Source: Vulcanimicrobiota bacterium
GTDB taxonomy: Bacteria; Vulcanimicrobiota; Vulcanimicrobiia; Vulcanimicrobiales; Vulcanimicrobiaceae
DNA: 64,000 bases
Assembly: GCA_003168375.1 (NCBI GenBank)
Contig: PMSI01000002.1
Location: forward strand, 372,001-436,000
Direction of reading: 5' to 3'
The notes under the pieces were generated by a model. It was not told the origin of the DNA. It searched no databases and was given only the letters and a program-made list of their open reading frames with translations. The position numbers were made by a program, and so were the translations under genes. How positions within the stretch are numbered: position 1 is the stretch's first letter; each line of letters begins with the position of its first letter. Shown here one piece after another: positions 33,986 to 41,560 of this stretch.

Positions 33986-34000
33986 GCAAAGCGGCTTTGC
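33986..34000 (-). terminator. Short hairpin after hom
   Basis: GCAAAG-CCG-CTTTGC on the minus strand, 20 bp after the hom stop; followed by TATTGAC. Weak as a terminator. Confidence 0.4.
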
Positions 34001-34019
34001 GGCCGCGGCGGGACGCGGC

Positions 34020-35237
34020 TTAGGCCGCGTCGCGCCAGACGGGGATCATCGACTGCACCTCGCCGCGCCCCTTCGACAAGCTCTGGATGACATGGCCGAA
34101 TCCGCCGGCCGCCGCTTCGAGCGCGTCGAGCGGCATCGCATCACTCGTCACCACGCTGCCGCTCGCGAACCGTACCAGCACCGGCGCGCGTAGCGGCGCG
34201 GACACCAAATCCTCACCCTCGTGCGCCTGCACGCCGCGCTCGCGCGCTTCGAGCGCCGCCAGCACGTCGGCGACGACCGACGACGCGGTCGCGTCACCCC
34301 CCGCACCCGCGCCCGAGAACACCAGCGTGCCGCAGCCGCGTCCGACCACGCGAACCACGTTCTCCGCGCCGCGCGGCCGCGCGAACGGATGATCTTCCGG
34401 CACGAACGCCGGCGTCACGCCGGCCTCGATCACGTCCCCGGCTTTGCGCGCGACCGCGACGAGCTTCAGCCGCAGGCCGCGCTCCGCACCGGCGCGCACG
34501 TCATCGCGCGAGATCCCGCCGATCCCGCGCCGCGCCAGCGCCGGCGAGACCGAGGGGCGGCGGAACGCGAGCCCCGCCAAGATCGCGAGCTTGTGCGCCG
34601 CGTCGTGCCCGTCGACGTCGCTGCGCGGATCCTGCTCGGCGAAGCCGAGCCGTTGCGCTTCCGCAAGCGCGTCCGCGTACTCCGCGCCGCCATCCATCGC
34701 GTCGAGGACGAAGTTGGTCGTACCGTTGAGCACGCCGCCGATCTCGAACACGTCTTCGCCGGCGAGCGATCCGCCGAGCGCGCGCACGATCGGGATCGCA
34801 CCGCCGACCGCGGCCTCGTAGCGCAGCGATGCGCCGGTGCGCGCCGCGAACGCGGCCAGCCACGGCCCCTCGGTCGCGATCAGGTCCTTGTTCGCCGTGA
34901 CGACGTCCTTGCCGCGCGCGATCGCACGCAGGATCAGCTCGCGCGCCAGCCCGAGCCCGCCGATGCACTCCACCACGACCCGCACCGAGGGATCGTCGAC
35001 GACGTCGAACGCGTCGCTCGAGAAATCATCCCACCGAACGTCGCGTGGCTTGTGCGGATCGCGTACCGCGATCCCGCGAATCAGACCCGGATGCGACGCC
35101 AGCAACCGCCGCGCGACCCCCGACCCGACGGTGCCGCAGCCGAGGAGGCCGACCCCGTTCGCGCGCGCCGTCGTCAGCGACGTCGCCGGGGACGAGATCG
35201 CTTCAGACGAGCACAGGACACGCGGTAGGGTTTGCAC
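34020..35237 (-). CDS. hom: Homoserine dehydrogenase
   Basis: 405 aa from GTG 35237, 5 nt after GGAGG; an ATG at 35249 would bury that site in the gene. NAD(P)-binding GLLGCGTVGSGVARRLL, then VTANKDLIATEG, GAIPIVRALGGSLAG, GVLNGTTNFVLDAM and QDPRSDVDGHDAAHKLAILA, all diagnostic. It reduces aspartate semialdehyde to homoserine, the branch to Thr and Met. The C-terminal region (about 80 residues) is a reduced or divergent regulatory part; its last residues run through a dispersed repeat unit. A Thr/Ile leader peptide and terminator precede it. Confidence 0.95.
   Translation of the reverse strand: MQTLPRVLCSSEAISSPATSLTTARANGVGLLGCGTVGSGVARRLLASHPGLIRGIAVRDPHKPRDVRWDDFSSDAFDVVDDPSVRVVVECIGGLGLARELILRAIARGKDVVTANKDLIATEGPWLAAFAARTGASLRYEAAVGGAIPIVRALGGSLAGEDVFEIGGVLNGTTNFVLDAMDGGAEYADALAEAQRLGFAEQDPRSDVDGHDAAHKLAILAGLAFRRPSVSPALARRGIGGISRDDVRAGAERGLRLKLVAVARKAGDVIEAGVTPAFVPEDHPFARPRGAENVVRVVGRGCGTLVFSGAGAGGDATASSVVADVLAALEARERGVQAHEGEDLVSAPLRAPVLVRFASGSVVTSDAMPLDALEAAAGGFGHVIQSLSKGRGEVQSMIPVWRDAA
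34068..34085 (-). repeat. Dispersed repeat unit (CTTCGACA type) inside hom 3' end
   Basis: CCAGAGCTTGTCGAAGGG on the minus strand matches units at 37540-37557 and 61489-61504 (consensus TGAGCYYGTCGAAGGG). It encodes part of the hom C-terminus (QSLSKG). Confidence 0.5.
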
Positions 35238-35268
35238 GGGAACCTCCATGTGGGGTATCGGGGGAATG

Positions 35269-35298
35269 AAAAAGGCCCTCGCCATTCGGCGAGGGCCT
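35269..35298 (-). terminator. Attenuator terminator of hom leader
   Basis: Perfect 11-bp stem (35298-35288 as 5' arm, 35283-35273 as 3' arm, loop GAAT) followed by TTTTT on the minus strand, 31 nt before the hom start. Its 5' arm GCCCTCGCCG (35296-35287) is exactly complementary to CGGCGAGGGC (35355-35346) in the leader peptide reading frame, giving a 10-bp antiterminator. Confidence 0.88.
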
Positions 35299-35321
35299 CG
35301 TCTCGTATCGCTTCGTCCGCG

Positions 35322-35408
35322 CTAAGCCGACGTCGATCCGGACCTGCCCTCGCCGAGGGTAGTCGTCGTCGTGATCGTCGTCGTCATAATGACGCAGAGC
35401 GCGGGCAT
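35322..35408 (-). CDS. Thr/Ile leader peptide of hom attenuator
   Basis: 28 aa from ATG 35408 (or 21 aa from the in-frame ATG 35387). Its core MTTTITTTTTLGEG closely mirrors enterobacterial ThrL. Nine Thr and two Ile residues; seven of nine Thr codons are ACG. The first ATG is 9 nt after the -10, so the mRNA is probably leaderless. The region coding LGEG is the antiterminator strand. Stalling at Thr codons would prevent the terminator from forming and let hom be made. Confidence 0.85.
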   Translation of the reverse strand: MPALCVIMTTTITTTTTLGEGRSGSTSA

Positions 35409-35417
35409 CGTTCAGTG

Positions 35418-35447
35418 ACCCTACCACGGCCGCACCCCCTCGCACAA
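35418..35447 (-). promoter_or_regulatory. Promoter of hom leader
   Basis: Minus strand: TTGTGC (35447-35442), 18-nt spacer, TAGGGT (35423-35418), 9 nt to the leader ATG; same geometry as the ilvE and metY leaders. Confidence 0.58.
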
Positions 35448-35463
35448 GTGGGCAACCAATCCT

Positions 35464-36468
35464 TTACCGAGTGTTGGCCCGAGCGAGCCACATCTCGATC
35501 GCGGCGTTGACCTGCGCGGGTTGCTCCTGAGCCATCCAGTGCCCCGTCTCCAGAACGAGCTCGGTCAAGTCGGAGCAATCACGCCGCATCGGCTCGGCCA
35601 AACGCGAGTCGACGGTTTCGCAGATCGCATCGTAGGCGGCGTGCAGGAACAACACCGGCAACCGCAGCGCTCCGCCGTCCGCGACGCGAGCCGCGTAGGC
35701 CATGTTCCGGTCGGGGTTCAGATACCAGGAATCGGGTCCCGCGAATCCGGTCCGCGCGAACGCGAAGACGTATCGCGCGAGGTCGTCTTCGGACAGCACC
35801 GCCGGATCGCGCGGCAGATCCGGCGCGCGCCCCGTCCCGCCGAACCAGCCGCCGTCACGGGTGACGCGGGCCGTGAGTGCGGGCTTCCCTTTCTCCCGGA
35901 CGTCTCCGCGGCGGAACAGCGCCTTGAACGTCGCCGGCAAGTCGGCTTCGAACGCCGCCGCAGCGGCGTCGGCTGCGGTCTGATAAAACAACTGGTAATC
36001 CCACTGCCCCGCGGGATACTTCGCTTCCGGATAGACGGTCCGGTCGACCAGCGGCACCACGGTCTCCGGCGTGAAGCCCTTCGCGAAGTACGGGACGCAC
36101 AGGCTGACGACACCGTCGCAACGCTCGGGATGATGTCCGGCGAGCGCCCAGACGAGCGGACCGCCCCAGTCATGACCGATCCAGGTCGCGCGTTCCGCTC
36201 CGAGGCCGCGCAACAGCTCGACCATGTCGAGGACGACCTGCTCCAGCGCGTAGTCCTCGGGGTTTCCCGGGACGTCCGATCTGCCGTATCCGCGCATGTC
36301 GGGCGCGACGCACCGGTATCCGAGCGCCCCGAAATGCTCGAGCTGCTCCCGCCACATCATCCCGAGCGCGGGCCAACCGTGGACGAAGATCAGGAGCGGT
36401 CCGTCGGGCGGCCCGCTCTCGAGATACGCCGTCGTGTGTCGCTCGGTCCGAACGACGTGCTCGGTCAC
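35464..36468 (-). CDS. Alpha/beta hydrolase, epoxide hydrolase-like
   Basis: 334 aa, GTG start overlapping the metX stop by 4 bp. Oxyanion-hole motif HGWPAL, nucleophile in IGHDWGGP (Asp, as in epoxide hydrolases and haloalkane dehalogenases), APDMRGYGRSDVP, and the C-terminal His in LETGHWMAQEQP. HGWP and Asp nucleophile favour a soluble epoxide hydrolase. It is the third gene of a metY-metX operon; a role in sulfur or methionine metabolism is not evident, so it may simply be carried along. Confidence 0.82.
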   Translation of the reverse strand: MTEHVVRTERHTTAYLESGPPDGPLLIFVHGWPALGMMWREQLEHFGALGYRCVAPDMRGYGRSDVPGNPEDYALEQVVLDMVELLRGLGAERATWIGHDWGGPLVWALAGHHPERCDGVVSLCVPYFAKGFTPETVVPLVDRTVYPEAKYPAGQWDYQLFYQTAADAAAAAFEADLPATFKALFRRGDVREKGKPALTARVTRDGGWFGGTGRAPDLPRDPAVLSEDDLARYVFAFARTGFAGPDSWYLNPDRNMAYAARVADGGALRLPVLFLHAAYDAICETVDSRLAEPMRRDCSDLTELVLETGHWMAQEQPAQVNAAIEMWLARANTR

Positions 36469-37567
36469 GAGACCGCCGAGGTGCCGGCGCGGAATGCGCT
36501 CCCGATGCCATCGCGCAGCACGGCCGCCAACGATTCCGGCTCGGCGAGAAACGCGTCGTGTCCGTGATCGCTCGCCAGATCGCGATACTCGACGTCCCAG
36601 CCCGCCTCGCTCCAGCGCGCCGCGCAACTGCGCACGAACTCCGGCGGATACAGCTGGTCGCCGGCGATTCCGACGAACGTGAATCGCGTCGAGCCCGCCG
36701 GCCGCTCCTTCCCGCGCAGATCGAACAAGTCCATCGCACGCGTCAGCATCAAATAGCTGTTCGCATCGAACCGCTGCACGAACACGTCGCCCTGATGCGC
36801 CAGATAGCCTTCGACGTCGAAGCGGTCACCGAGCGAGCGCGACGGATCACCGCCGGCCCGATCCGGCCGGTTCGCGAATCGCGTTTCGAAGAGCGCCTCG
36901 CTCTTGTAGGTCAGCGTCGCGATCGCGCGAGCCAGGCGCAGGCCGTCGACCGGCGGCTCCTCGTACCAGCCCCCGGCGAATTTTGGATCGAGCCGGATCG
37001 CCTCGCGCGCGGCGAAGTTCTGCGCGATCCCCTGCGCGCGCAAGTGATCGAACGTCCCGACCACGATCGCATGATCGACCGCGTCGTCGTACCCGCGCAC
37101 CCACTGCAGGCACTGCTGACCGCCGAGCGACCCGCCGATCGCGACCGCGACCCGCGGAATCCCCAGCTCGCGCAGCGCGCGCCGCTGCGCCTCGACCATG
37201 TCGCCGACGGTGACGACCGGAAACCGCGGACCCCACCGCCGCCCGTCCGGCGCGAGCGAGGACGGCCCGGTCGAGCCGTAGCATCCGCCGAGCACGTTGA
37301 CGCCGACGACACACCACTGTGCGAGATCGAACAGCCCGCCCTCACCGACCAATCCGTCCCACCACTCGACGACGCGCGACGAGCCGCTCAGGGCGTGCGC
37401 GACGAACACGACGTTCGACCCGTCGGCCTTCGGCTCACGCCCGTATCGCGTCACGCGCTGCACGACCGACGGAATCGACGCGCCGGAGGCCAGCTCCAGC
37501 GCGCCGATCTCCACATCACGTTCCGTGATGTGAGCCCGCCCTGAGCCCGTCGAAGGGTCGTGCTCGG

Positions 37568-37571
<4 letters not shown>
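36465..37571 (-). CDS. metX: Homoserine O-acetyltransferase
   Basis: 368 aa, GTG start overlapping the metY stop (GTGA). Alpha/beta hydrolase fold with [23 protein letters not shown], nucleophile [14 protein letters not shown], and C-terminal Asp/His region [13 protein letters not shown]. It acetylates (or succinylates) homoserine for direct sulfhydrylation by MetY. The first 17 codons run through a dispersed repeat unit ([14 protein letters not shown]), which may be a recent N-terminal extension; the conserved domain begins around residue 20. Confidence 0.93.
37540..37557 (+). repeat. Dispersed repeat unit at metX 5' end
   Basis: CCTGAGCCCGTCGAAGGG; on the coding (minus) strand it encodes DPSTGSG at the metX N-terminus. 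Same unit as at 34068-34085 and 61489-61504. Confidence 0.55.
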
Positions 37572-38866
<1,295 letters not shown>

Positions 38867-38908
38867 CGTGGGTCTCCTTCACGAATGCGTGGAGCGCGAA
38901 AGGGCTGG

Positions 38909-38946
38909 AAAACGAAGCAACCCCCGCTGGTGAGGCGAGGGTTGCT
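38909..38946 (-). terminator. Attenuator terminator of metY leader
   Basis: 12-bp stem (38946-38935 as 5' arm with 38927-38916, one G-U pair, loop of 7) followed by TCGTTTT on the minus strand. The 5' arm segment CAACCCTCGC (38944-38935) is exactly complementary to GCGAGGGTTG (38998-38989) inside the leader peptide gene, giving an alternative 10-bp antiterminator. Confidence 0.85.
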
Positions 38947-38966
38947 GTAGCTCCGTCGTACGCCGG

Positions 38967-39041
38967 CTAGGGCGACGACGATCTACACCAACCCTCGCGG
39001 GTGGCACACATCGCCATAATCGCCATACAGCGGCCGTTCAT
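38967..39041 (-). CDS. Met/Cys-rich leader peptide of metY attenuator
   Basis: 24 aa from ATG 39041 (a shorter version could begin at ATG 39026). The segment MNGRCMAIMAMC has four Met and two Cys in twelve residues; a third Cys follows in EGWC. No ribosome site is visible, but the ATG is 8 nt after the -10, so leaderless translation is likely. The codons for REGW form the antiterminator strand. Methionine or cysteine shortage would stall ribosomes and relieve termination. Confidence 0.8.
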   Translation of the reverse strand: MNGRCMAIMAMCATREGWCRSSSP

Positions 39042-39049
39042 ATGGCCGG

Positions 39050-39079
39050 ACCGTACCAGAACCGGCCCGGGGCAGTCAA
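39050..39079 (-). promoter_or_regulatory. Promoter of metY leader
   Basis: Minus strand: TTGACT (39079-39074), 18-nt spacer, TACGGT (39055-39050), 8 nt to the leader ATG. The gene-free stretch 38867-39236 holds this attenuator and, at its other end, the blaI operator; nothing else is visible in 39080-39203. Confidence 0.62.
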
Positions 39080-39203
39080 GGACAGCGCATCACGAAAAAC
39101 CGCGTTTGGCCGCCCGGGCCGTCGACCGAGCGGCGAGCCGCTTCTTGGTGAGCCGGCTTGATCTCGGGGTGTCGCGAGTCGAGGATTCTCCGTTCGTGGA
39201 GCG

Positions 39204-39221
39204 TACGAGGGGCTGTAGTAT
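39204..39221 (+). promoter_or_regulatory. Operator over -10 of blaI-type gene
   Basis: TACGAG-GGGCT-GTAGTA (39204-39220) is a degenerate copy of the perfect dyad at 41518-41534. It overlaps a -10-like TAGTAT (39216-39221). BlaI/CopY-type repressors bind GTA-rich dyads, so autoregulation is likely. Confidence 0.5.
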
Positions 39222-39236
39222 GCTCCGCTTCGCTTC

Positions 39237-39656
39237 ATGGACCCCATGAGCCCGAAAAAGAAAGCCGACCTCGGCAAGGCTCTGGGAACCCGCCAGGCCT
39301 CGATCCTCGAGTACCTTTGGGCGCACGGGCCGCAGTCGGTGTCCGACCTTCATCGCGGGCTGTCCGAGCGCGAGGACCTTGCGTACACGACGGTGTTCAC
39401 CGAACTGAGCCGGATGCTCAAGAAGGGCCTCGTCGCGAAGGGCAACGATGGCGGCTCGCATCTCGACATGCGGTACCGCGCGGCCGTGACGCGCGACGGC
39501 GTCGTCTCGACGATCGTGGCGCAGACACTCGGGGGGCTGATCTCGGCCCACGGGCCGGCCGCCGTCCACGGCTTCGTCGACGCAGTCGCGAGCGATCCCG
39601 GCGCCCTCGACGAACTGCGTCGCCTCCTCGACGATCGTTCGCGCAAGAAGCGCTAG
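39237..39656 (+). CDS. BlaI/MecI/CopY-family repressor
   Basis: 139 aa (a second ATG at 39246 is possible). N-terminal winged helix: GTRQASILEYLWAHGPQSVSDLHRGLSE, AYTTVFTELSRMLKKGLVAK; C-terminal dimerisation helices. Family members repress beta-lactamase or copper-efflux genes and are released by proteolysis (BlaR1) or metal binding (CopY). No CxCx4CxC metal site is seen, so release by the adjacent BlaR1/M56-like protease is more likely. It is 4 bp upstream of that gene. Confidence 0.88.
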   Translation: MDPMSPKKKADLGKALGTRQASILEYLWAHGPQSVSDLHRGLSEREDLAYTTVFTELSRMLKKGLVAKGNDGGSHLDMRYRAAVTRDGVVSTIVAQTLGGLISAHGPAAVHGFVDAVASDPGALDELRRLLDDRSRKKR

Positions 39657-39660
39657 CGGC

Positions 39661-40449
39661 GTGCGGTTCATCCGCGCGCTCTGGCCCGTCATCTTCTTGG
39701 TGCCGCTCTCCTGGTGGGCCGACCGCGGCTGTCAGTTTGCGGGCGTCGACCCGCTCTATCACACGACGCTTTGGGTACACGAACGTCTTGGCTGGTTCAT
39801 TGGCATACTCGCGGTCATCTCTGCGGGCGTCGTGGTCGCAAAGATCAGCGTTGCCCAACTCCGATTCGCGCGACTGCAAGCCGTTGCCGACACCGTGCCC
39901 GAGCGGGTGCAGCATGCCTTTGCGGTCGCCTGCGCAAACCTCGAGGTCGCCATCCCGAACGTCCTGTACGTCGACCTCACGGTGCCGATCGCAACGACGG
40001 TCTTCGGTCGGACCATCGTGCTCTCGCGGGGATTTCTCGACCCGCTCGACGACGCGGACCTCGAACTCGTGGTTCGACACGAGCTGGCACATGTGCGCCA
40101 TGGTGACGCGACCTCGGGCGTCCTTTGGCATCTCGCTTTTGCCGCTTTGCTCATCCCGGGCTTCGAGCCTCTCGAACGTCGGCTCCACGCACGACGTGAG
40201 CGCTCGGCGAACCTCACCGCGGCGAAGGGACGAGAAGAACAGTATCTTTCCTTGGTCACCCGCATCTCGCGCGGAGCTGACCTGTGCGCGGATGCCCGGT
40301 TAGGCCTCGAAGCAGCGGCCCGCAGACCCGAGGACCGCTGGCTGGTCTGGATTGCCCCGCTGGTCGTGATGTGTTTGGCGGTCGCGCTCCCCGTGAGTCA
40401 TGCCGAGTTCCGGCACGACTTGCCTTACCTGGTCTCGCATCACTGTTAG
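39661..40449 (+). CDS. M56/M48-type membrane metallopeptidase
   Basis: 262 aa, GTG start. Two N-terminal helices (WPVIFLVPLSWWA; LGWFIGILAVISAGVVVA), a cytoplasmic protease domain with zinc motif HELAHVRHGD and a downstream RRERSAN segment that could hold the third ligand, then a C-terminal helix (WLVWIAPLVVMCLAVALPV). It resembles the BlaR1 protease module without the penicillin sensor. With the upstream repressor it forms a two-gene induction pair, here facing metal-handling genes. Confidence 0.82.
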   Translation: MRFIRALWPVIFLVPLSWWADRGCQFAGVDPLYHTTLWVHERLGWFIGILAVISAGVVVAKISVAQLRFARLQAVADTVPERVQHAFAVACANLEVAIPNVLYVDLTVPIATTVFGRTIVLSRGFLDPLDDADLELVVRHELAHVRHGDATSGVLWHLAFAALLIPGFEPLERRLHARRERSANLTAAKGREEQYLSLVTRISRGADLCADARLGLEAAARRPEDRWLVWIAPLVVMCLAVALPVSHAEFRHDLPYLVSHHC

Positions 40450-40509
40450 CCTTGCAGGGCACCCGACCGGCCCGATCGTTCATCTTCCCTAAGGAACAGT
40501 TGCGCAGTG

Positions 40510-40523
40510 CAACTACTTAGTTG
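40510..40523 (+). promoter_or_regulatory. MarR-type operator
   Basis: Perfect palindrome CAACTA-CT-TAGTTG overlapping a likely -10 (TTGTAT, 40521-40526) just upstream of the marR-like gene. MarR proteins commonly bind such 14-18 bp dyads and repress their own promoter. Confidence 0.6.
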
Positions 40524-40538
40524 TATCCTCGAACCATC

Positions 40539-40997
40539 GTGGCAACAGCGAGGACCTCGGAAACGGCAGCGGCCGGCGAAGCGGCGTTTCGGGAGCAGAT
40601 GCTGCAGCTCGTGCGGTCATTGGGACTTCACAAACCGGACGAGACTCCGTGCGGCCAGCCGGTCTCGATCGGCGAGGCACATGCCCTGCTGGAGATTGCC
40701 CGCGAGCCAGGCATGACGCAAAACGGATTGGCGGCGCGCTTGCACCTCGAAAAGAGCACCATCTCGCGCCTAGCCGGCCTGCTCGAAGGACGTGGTTGGG
40801 TTCGTCGCGTGCGTGACGACCGCGACGCACGCTTCATTCGCCTGCAACTGACCCGGCGTGGGGTCACTGCCCATGCCAACATCGCTGCATCGCGTAGCGC
40901 AAAGTTCAACCGTATCTTTGACGCAATCCCGGCCGACCGGCGTAACGACGTCGTGCAGGCGCTCTCCGTCCTCTTGGAGGTCACCCGTGATACGTAA
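40539..40997 (+). CDS. MarR-family transcriptional regulator
   Basis: 152 aa from GTG 40539; a TTG at 40521 would place the operator inside the gene. Winged helix: VSIGEAHALLEIAREPGMTQNGLAARLHLEKSTISRLAGLLEGRGWVRRVRDDRDARFIRLQLT, with the DDRD-R wing signature. The CGQPVS segment near residue 45 contains a single Cys that could sense thiols or metals. It overlaps the next gene by 11 bp, whose ribosome site lies in its coding region; probably regulates the downstream metal genes. Confidence 0.9.
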   Translation: MATARTSETAAAGEAAFREQMLQLVRSLGLHKPDETPCGQPVSIGEAHALLEIAREPGMTQNGLAARLHLEKSTISRLAGLLEGRGWVRRVRDDRDARFIRLQLTRRGVTAHANIAASRSAKFNRIFDAIPADRRNDVVQALSVLLEVTRDT

Positions 40998-41475
40998 TCT
41001 CGTGAAGGCCGCTGGTCTCACCGCCTCGTTCTTTCTCATCTCGTCGACATCGGCTTTCGCCGCCGATTCCTCTCGAGAAAATCAAGTTGAGCAGAAGAGC
41101 CAGAAGGTGATGCCGTTCAGTATGGACGCGACGATGCACATGTTCGATCCTACTGCATCTGGTGGCGTACAGACCGTCAGGGTGACGAACGGTGATGCCA
41201 AGCAGGTCATTTTGGTTCGGTCTCATCTTCGCAAGGAAGCCGCCGCGTTCGCCGGCGGGAATTTTGCCGACCCGGCAGCCATCCATGGCGACAACATGCC
41301 CGGCCTCGAGGCGATGCACGCGGGCGCGAAGCGTATCGCCGTCCGCTATGTGGACGTGCAAGACGGAGCAAAAATCGTGTACGCCACGCAAGACCCCGCA
41401 CTGGTCTCCGCAATTCACGCGTGGTTCAAGGCTCAGGTGAGCGACCACGGCGCGCACGCAACGATGAAGATGTAG
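40987..41475 (+). CDS. Secreted protein of metal-resistance clusters, unknown function
   Basis: 162 aa from GTG 40987, after TTGGAGG. Signal peptide residues 1-25 (SSTSAFAA). Conserved body: VRSHLRKEAAAFAGGNFADPAAIHGDNMPGLEAM, RIAVRYVDVQDGAKIVYATQDPALVSAIHAWFKAQVSDHG. From memory, relatives are often mislabelled aspartate carbamoyltransferase and occur near copper or silver genes; I cannot verify this here. His and Met residues (HGDNMPGLEAMHAG; DHGAHATMKM) suggest periplasmic metal binding. Confidence 0.68.
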   Translation: MIRNLVKAAGLTASFFLISSTSAFAADSSRENQVEQKSQKVMPFSMDATMHMFDPTASGGVQTVRVTNGDAKQVILVRSHLRKEAAAFAGGNFADPAAIHGDNMPGLEAMHAGAKRIAVRYVDVQDGAKIVYATQDPALVSAIHAWFKAQVSDHGAHATMKM

Positions 41476-41517
41476 GCGACTTCGAGGCGAAGGGAAACCG
41501 TTGCTTCCGGTAAAGCG

Positions 41518-41535
41518 TACTACTCAACGTAGTAT
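41518..41535 (+). promoter_or_regulatory. Perfect dyad operator before outer-membrane protein gene
   Basis: TACTAC-TCAAC-GTAGTA (41518-41534) overlaps a -10-like TAGTAT (41530-41535), 26 nt before the likely TTG start. The same 6-5-6 layout lies before the blaI-type gene, so the repressor probably controls both. Confidence 0.6.
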
Positions 41536-41560
41536 GCCCGCGTCTGTACCCGAGGTCCCC

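Noticed and set aside
39090-39236. Minus-strand frame ending in a basic tail (LTKKRLAARSTARAAKRGF) in the gap before the blaI-type gene
   Set aside because: No start codon or ribosome site is near; the frame only continues as a shadow of the blaI-type gene.
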